16,324 nt of DNA, taken from assembly GCA_034429695.1 (NCBI GenBank), contig DAOUGC010000052.1, forward strand, positions 1-16,324, read 5' to 3'. The notes beneath the pieces are model-generated. The model did not search any database. It was not told where the DNA came from and worked only from the letters and a program-made list of their open reading frames with translations. This document shows, in pieces, positions 12,802 to 16,324 of the stretch (within the stretch, counting starts at the first letter, position 1; each line of letters begins with the position of its first letter). Origin of the DNA: DAOUGC01 sp034429695. GTDB lineage: Bacteria; Chloroflexota; Anaerolineae; Anaerolineales; Anaerolineaceae. Position numbers and translations under genes: made by a program.

Positions 12802-13632
12802 ATGTCCGATTTTTCCGAAGTCATTCACCGCACCCCCACCCCGCAACCCTGGGCTGAAGGGGACAACATCCCGTGGCATGAACCTGGATTCAGCCGGCGC
12901 ATGCTTGCCGAGCACCTCTCGCAGGAGCACGACATGGCCAGCCGGAGAACAGAAAAAATCCGCGCTCACGTGGAATGGATCCACTCCCGCTTGCTGAAAG
13001 ACAAACCTGGCCGGGTGCTGGACCTGGGCTGCGGCCCTGGCTTTTATGCCAACGCTTTGCAGGCAAAGGGTCACGACGTATTTGGCATTGATTACTCCCC
13101 GGCCTCCATTGAGTACGCCCGCCAGAACGGCAGCGCGCGCTTTTGCCATGAAGACATCCGCACGGCGGAGTACGGTGCGGGTTACGACCTGGCCATGTTG
13201 ATTTACGGCGAGTTCAACGTCTTCAAACCCGCCGATGCCAGCCTGCTGTTGAAGAAAATGTTTGACGCTGTGCGCCCGGGCGGGAACATTCTGCTGGAAC
13301 CACACAGCTTTGACTTCATCAAAAAGATGGGCACCGATGGGACTTCATGGTGGAGCGTGCCGGGCGAAGGGGTGTTCAACGAGCTGCCCCACGTGGTGCT
13401 GGAAGAGCACATTTGGGATGCCGACGCGGCAGCCTACACCGCCCGTTTCTTCGTCTTTCCAGAAGGCGGGCAGCCGCTGCGTTTTGCCCAGAGCATGCAG
13501 GCTTACACCAATGAGGAATATTGCCGGGTGATCGAAGCCGCGGGCTTCACCGATGTCACCTTTTACCCGTCGCTTGGTGTCGATACCGGCGGGCAGGAAT
13601 TGTTGTTTGCGCTCAGCGCACGGCGGCCATAA
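12802..13632 (+). CDS. Class I SAM-dependent methyltransferase
   Basis: The 276-aa protein has a Rossmann methyltransferase core. Motif I is RVLDLGCGPGFYANAL (71-86), the ribose-binding acid is Asp97 in VFGIDYSP, the post-II acid is in CHEDIRT (115-121), and a GGNILLEPHSF strand follows (160-170). A helical N-terminus of about 60 residues precedes the core. The substrate is unknown; it resembles ubiE/Methyltransf_25-type small-molecule enzymes more than rRNA or DNA methylases, since no target-recognition motif is visible. GGAG lies upstream of ATG 12802, only 26 bp after the peptidase gene, so it is likely the last gene of the gatC operon. Confidence 0.9.
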   Translation: MSDFSEVIHRTPTPQPWAEGDNIPWHEPGFSRRMLAEHLSQEHDMASRRTEKIRAHVEWIHSRLLKDKPGRVLDLGCGPGFYANALQAKGHDVFGIDYSPASIEYARQNGSARFCHEDIRTAEYGAGYDLAMLIYGEFNVFKPADASLLLKKMFDAVRPGGNILLEPHSFDFIKKMGTDGTSWWSVPGEGVFNELPHVVLEEHIWDADAAAYTARFFVFPEGGQPLRFAQSMQAYTNEEYCRVIEAAGFTDVTFYPSLGVDTGGQELLFALSARRP

Positions 13633-13665
13633 GATCCATCGCCCCCAATGGTGCTGAATTTCCAC

Positions 13666-13692
13666 GGTGGGTCGGATGCAATCCGGCCCACC
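13666..13692. terminator. Strong hairpin after the methyltransferase gene
   Basis: GGTGGGTCGGAT (13666-13677) pairs with ATCCGGCCCACC (13681-13692) over 12 bp, with one G-U pair and a 3-nt GCA loop. It starts 34 nt after the stop codon. No T-run follows, so it is either a non-classical terminator or 3'-end hairpin, or a copy of a palindromic repeat. Confidence 0.5.
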
Positions 13693-13751
13693 AGCTTTAC
13701 CGCTGACCGCCTGGCCAGCCCTCATAACAACTTCTTACGGAAAACCATCTT

Positions 13752-14459
13752 ATGATCGAACTTTTTCTCGTCCGTCATGGTGAAAACCTGGCGAACCTCA
13801 CCAAGGAATTTTCCCACCACAGGGTGGATTACCCGCTGACCCCCAAGGGCGTGCAGCAGGCGCAGCAGACCGGCGCATGGTTCGCCGCCAACCCGCCGGA
13901 TGCCATTTTCACCTCACCGCTCAAGCGCGCACATCAGACCGCCCTGCACATCCAGCAGCACACCGGCGCTCCGCTCTTCGTTCAGGAGGAACTGCGCGAG
14001 GTGAACACCGGCGACCTGGAAAACCGTCCGCCCACCGCTGAGAACTGGGCGATCCATAACGCCGTGATCGCCGCATGGCTGACCGGCGACCTGCACCGGC
14101 ATTTCCCGGATGGCGAGAGTTACCATGAATTGAGGGAGCGTTTCTTCGACGGCCTGCGCGCCATTACCGCCGGGCGTGACGGGCAAAAGATCGCGCTGGT
14201 GGCGCACGGCGGCATCATCACCTTTACCCTGCCTGACTTGTGCCCCGGGCTGGACCGCCGCGAACTGGCGGAGAACGCCAGCCATAACTGTTCGATCACG
14301 CGTGTGCTGCTGAACCCTGCCAGCCACCCGCTGCGCGGTGAGCTGATTGAGTTTGGGTTCTGTGGGCACTTGAGCGGCGAGGCTGCCAACGTGGTGCTGG
14401 GCATTCCTGATGACACTTTTTTTGACGAGCACGGGAATTTAAAGAATGATGGACGTTGA
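13752..14459 (+). CDS. Histidine phosphatase (phosphoglycerate mutase-like) family protein
   Basis: The 235-aa protein has the branch-1 signature LVRHGEN with catalytic His9, Arg59 in SPLKRAHQTA, a likely proton-donor Glu83 in LREVNTGDLE, and the second His152 in LVAHGG. It forms a phospho-His intermediate and removes phosphate from a small molecule. The family includes CobC, GpmB and broad-specificity phosphatases, and no feature fixes the substrate. The spacing fits a phosphatase rather than a true mutase (short insert). The C-terminus (LSGEAANVVLGIPDD onward) is longer than the minimal fold. The start is ATG 13752, with only a weak GGA about 12 nt upstream. It overlaps the next gene by 14 bp. 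Confidence 0.92.
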   Translation: MIELFLVRHGENLANLTKEFSHHRVDYPLTPKGVQQAQQTGAWFAANPPDAIFTSPLKRAHQTALHIQQHTGAPLFVQEELREVNTGDLENRPPTAENWAIHNAVIAAWLTGDLHRHFPDGESYHELRERFFDGLRAITAGRDGQKIALVAHGGIITFTLPDLCPGLDRRELAENASHNCSITRVLLNPASHPLRGELIEFGFCGHLSGEAANVVLGIPDDTFFDEHGNLKNDGR

Positions 14460-14964
14460 TCTTGCCGTACCTGCCGGCGCCGCTTTCCGGCTGAGCCGCA
14501 TGAGCCTGGCAGACGCCGCCCGGGTCCTGCCGGTCTACCAGGCCTGTGAAGATTTTCTCGCCCTGGGTCCGGTGGCAACCGCCTCACTGGAGATGGTGCA
14601 AACCGACCTGCGCCATTCCGAACAACTGGGCAGCCAGTTCTTTGGCATTTTCCTGCCGGGTGATGTTCACATGGCTGGCATTCTGGATGTGCTGCCATCC
14701 GGCTGGGATGGAGACCCCACCAGCGCCTTCCTTGAGCTGTTGATGATCGGCGCTCCTTACCGCGGACAAGGGCTGGGGCACGCCGTGGTGGAGTGGCTGG
14801 CAGGGCATTTGCGCGCCTGTGGGATGCGCCGGGTTGCATCCGGTGTACAGGCCAACAACCCGGGCGCCATTCGCTTCTGGCTGCGCCACTGTTTCTTAAT
14901 CACCGCTCCGGCTGCGTTGATGCCGGATACCACCACAGCCTATCCGCTGGTACGCTGGCTATAA
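14446..14964 (+). CDS. GNAT family N-acetyltransferase
   Basis: The 172-aa single-domain GNAT has an acetyl-CoA loop in GAPYRGQGLGHAVVEWL (about residues 104-120) and a C-terminal ANNPGAIRFWLRHCF (142-156). It transfers acetyl to an unknown amine. The start ATG 14446 (or the adjacent ATG at 14449) lies inside the phosphatase gene, which suggests coupled translation. Its last 25 bp overlap the 3' end of the convergent GNAT gene on the other strand. Confidence 0.88.
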   Translation: MMDVDLAVPAGAAFRLSRMSLADAARVLPVYQACEDFLALGPVATASLEMVQTDLRHSEQLGSQFFGIFLPGDVHMAGILDVLPSGWDGDPTSAFLELLMIGAPYRGQGLGHAVVEWLAGHLRACGMRRVASGVQANNPGAIRFWLRHCFLITAPAALMPDTTTAYPLVRWL

Positions 14965-15491
14965 TACGCGATCTTCATGCGCATGCGCCTGGCCGGGTAC
15001 CCCTGGCCGTTCTTCACCGGTTCCACGCGCATGAATTCCTCAAAGCCCAACCGCTCATACACTTTGATCGCGCGCTGGTTGAATTCGTACACCCCCAGCC
15101 CGATGTACTCCCCCTGGTAACCGTGCACCTGCCGGGCAAAGTCAGCGGCATACTCAACGCAGGTGCGTACAAAGCCGCCCCCCAGGCCGCGGCCGGTCAG
15201 GTCAGGGCGCATTCCAAACCCCACCCACAGGATGCAGTCTCCCAGTTCACCGCGCTCAACCGCCTCCTGCTCCACCCACTCAAAATCGGCATCCAGATAC
15301 CCAAAGCTCAGCTCGCCGCTCAGCACGCCGTGTTCATCCAGCACGGCAAACAGGCCGCAACCCCAGTTGGCAGGGTCAAGGATGTAATCGGCTTCGTTTT
15401 CATAATCATATAATGCGTATTCAGCCGGGTAACGCCAGGTCACAATCAGCATGGCATATTCAAGATTCATGGGGACAATGTGGAAAGTCAT
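14940..15491 (-). CDS. GNAT family N-acetyltransferase
   Basis: The 183-aa GNAT protein starts MTFHIVPMNLEYAMLIVTWR. Its acetyl-CoA loop is VGFGMRPDLTGRGLGGGF (about 90-107), with GVYEFNQRAIKVYERLGFEE (133-152) at the end. It is closest in style to the RimJ/RimL group, but the substrate is unknown. GCGAGG sits 5 nt before the ATG at 15491. It converges on the other GNAT gene, with 25 bp of 3' overlap. The two proteins are not obvious recent duplicates. Confidence 0.9.
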   Translation of the reverse strand: MTFHIVPMNLEYAMLIVTWRYPAEYALYDYENEADYILDPANWGCGLFAVLDEHGVLSGELSFGYLDADFEWVEQEAVERGELGDCILWVGFGMRPDLTGRGLGGGFVRTCVEYAADFARQVHGYQGEYIGLGVYEFNQRAIKVYERLGFEEFMRVEPVKNGQGYPARRMRMKIAYYSQRTSG

Positions 15492-15574
15492 GCAATCCTC
15501 GCTTTTTCATCAATGTTGGTCAATTGTAAGGTATCCGGACTCAACTTTTGAAAATTGCGACCGATGATAATGAC

Positions 15575-15781
15575 ATGGCGATTAGTGGCGCATCCATGAC
15601 CAACGCTCTTGCCGGCATGGCAAGTGATATGCACTCGCAGCAGATTGGCCTCGAGCTGGCAACGGCGGTATTGAAGCAAATTCAGGACCAGCAGAACATG
15701 CAGGCGCAAGCCCTGCTGGAAATGATCCGCAACACCCCGTCGCCCTCCGGCACAGGCCAGATCGTCAACATCATCGCCTGA
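15575..15781 (+). CDS. YjfB-like small motility protein
   Basis: This 68-aa helical protein starts MAISGASMTNALAGMASD and has ELATAVLKQIQDQQNMQAQA followed by LLEMIRNTP, ending GTGQIVNIIA. The layout (short N-terminus, one long amphipathic helix, P-x-G-Q-x-(V/L)-x-I tail) matches the YjfB family of putative motility proteins. I chose ATG 15575 because it starts in register with the family; an in-frame TTG at 15548 would add nine residues (MKIATDDND). Neither start has a clear ribosome-binding site. It lies 83 bp upstream of the GNAT gene on the other strand and faces the chemotaxis receptor gene. A strong terminator follows. The family assignment is from memory and moderate. Confidence 0.65.
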   Translation: MAISGASMTNALAGMASDMHSQQIGLELATAVLKQIQDQQNMQAQALLEMIRNTPSPSGTGQIVNIIA

Positions 15782-15802
15782 GACAATTTTATATCCCTCA
15801 TC

Positions 15803-15830
15803 AAAACACCCCAAACGCGCGGGGTGTTTT
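15803..15830. terminator. Bidirectional intrinsic terminator after the YjfB-like gene
   Basis: AAAACACCCC (15803-15812) and GGGGTGTTTT (15821-15830) are exact inverted repeats around an 8-nt loop. Because the arms end in A4 and T4, the hairpin gives a U-run in both directions. It starts 22 nt after the stop codon at 15781 and can also stop the chemotaxis transcript arriving from the right. Confidence 0.85.
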
Positions 15831-15842
15831 GTGTTTAAATGC

Positions 15843-15872
15843 TGCCTCCCCGTTGGGCAGAACGGGGAGGCA
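15843..15872 (-). terminator. Second hairpin, downstream of the chemotaxis receptor gene
   Basis: TGCCTCCCCGTT (15843-15854) and AACGGGGAGGCA (15861-15872) are a perfect 12-bp inverted repeat with a 6-nt loop. On the minus strand it lies 27 nt past the receptor stop and is followed by AGCATTT, a poor U-run. It probably works together with the terminator at 15803-15830. Confidence 0.6.
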
Positions 15873-15898
15873 AAAAAATGGGGAGGGAAGTATGCAAA

Positions 15899-16324
15899 TT
15901 AATTGTTGTGCAAACGCACTGTCTCAAAGCCGCTGTCTGCGCTGCGGAAATCATCACCGCGGCCATTGCCGCCCGTTGGCGCATATTGATGTTGGCCTTC
16001 TTCGGTCTTGAAGAAGCTCATCACCCGCATCAAATCTTCGGACATCTCAGCCAGTGATACCGCCGAATTGTTCACCTCGGTGGCCTGTGCGCTGACCTCC
16101 TCAGCCGAAGCCGACACTTCTTCCACAGATGCGCTGTTTTCCTCTGAAACACTGGCGATGTTTTCGATGGATTTGGTCACCTCGGTGGCGCTGGCTGACA
16201 TTTCCTCAGTGGCGGCGGTGTTTTCTTCCACCACAGCCGAGACCGAGTCCATGGCTGCCACCACGTCATTTGAGGCGCGCATGGCTTCCACCGCCACCAG
16301 TTCAGCGGCTGTGCCGCCCGCCGC
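15899..16324 (-). CDS. Methyl-accepting chemotaxis protein, C-terminal end (cut by window edge)
   Basis: The visible 141 residues are the last part of a chemoreceptor signalling bundle. The right edge starts in frame with AAGGTAAELVAVEAM, followed by long Ser/Ala/Glu/Thr heptads (VVEENTAATEEMSASATEV, then ENSASVEEVSASAEEVSAQA). This Gln/Glu-Ala-Ser pattern is typical of the descending helix that carries methylation sites. The bundle ends at DLMRVMSFFK. A tail of about 35 residues rich in Gly, Asp, Ser and His follows and does not end in the NWETF-type CheR tether. The hairpin tip, HAMP domain, sensor and membrane segments lie outside the window. The gene converges on the YjfB-like gene. Confidence 0.92.
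   Translation of the reverse strand, partial: AAGGTAAELVAVEAMRASNDVVAAMDSVSAVVEENTAATEEMSASATEVTKSIENIASVSEENSASVEEVSASAEEVSAQATEVNNSAVSLAEMSEDLMRVMSFFKTEEGQHQYAPTGGNGRGDDFRSADSGFETVRLHNN

Noticed and set aside
14960..14965. TATAAT as a promoter box at the end of the GNAT gene
   Set aside because: It overlaps the stop codon, and no gene starts downstream on the plus strand within 500 bp.

Overview
The window looks like ordinary housekeeping chromosome from a GC-rich (roughly 58-60% by eye), probably Gram-variable bacterium. My best guess is Chloroflexota, class Anaerolineae. This is inferred from gene style: a lipoprotein with a Pro/Thr-rich linker after the lipobox, a LiaF-like membrane protein, DUF6544- and DUF1697-type proteins, several GNAT acetyltransferases including a tandem one, and gatC-gatA without an adjacent gatB. 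No rRNA or marker gene is present to settle it.

Layout. 1-341 (-): N-terminal part of a LiaI/LiaF-like membrane protein running off the left edge. 528-2801 (+): a GH1 beta-glycosidase with its own promoter, then a membrane-anchored DUF6544-like protein. 2802-3161: a 360-bp gene-free stretch with a hairpin, a 133-bp palindrome-ended element and flanking short repeats. 3162-4698: a divergent pair (DUF1697 protein, - ; unknown three-TM protein, +) firing from one 64-bp gap. 4695-8155 (-): a collinear run of a short conserved-looking protein, a family-2 glycosyltransferase, a tandem GNAT protein and a GPH-family sugar:cation symporter. 8217-8290 (-): tRNA-Pro(UGG) with promoter and terminator. 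8318-9265 (+): an esterase-type lipoprotein. 9278-13632 (+): gatC-gatA-M3 oligopeptidase-SAM methyltransferase, apparently one operon. 13752-14964 (+): histidine phosphatase overlapping a GNAT gene. 14940-15491 (-): another GNAT gene, convergent and overlapping. 15575-15781 (+): a small YjfB-like motility protein. 15899-16324 (-): the C-terminal end of a methyl-accepting chemotaxis protein, running off the right edge.

How the genes work together. The GPH symporter and the GH1 glycosidase could form a glycoside uptake and hydrolysis pair, although they lie about 3 kb apart on opposite strands. GatC and GatA are two of the three subunits of the tRNA amidotransferase; GatB must be elsewhere. The right end touches motility and chemotaxis.

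No CRISPR array, transposase, phage gene, toxin-antitoxin pair or defence gene was seen, and no convincing new multi-gene system. The most interesting signals are in the gaps. Several starts have a TATAAT-like box only 6-9 nt before the start codon and no ribosome-binding site, which suggests leaderless mRNAs. The tRNA-Pro and esterase promoters share overlapping -10 boxes on opposite strands. Hairpins begin 34-35 nt after three different stop codons. An intergenic palindromic element may be a repeat family.
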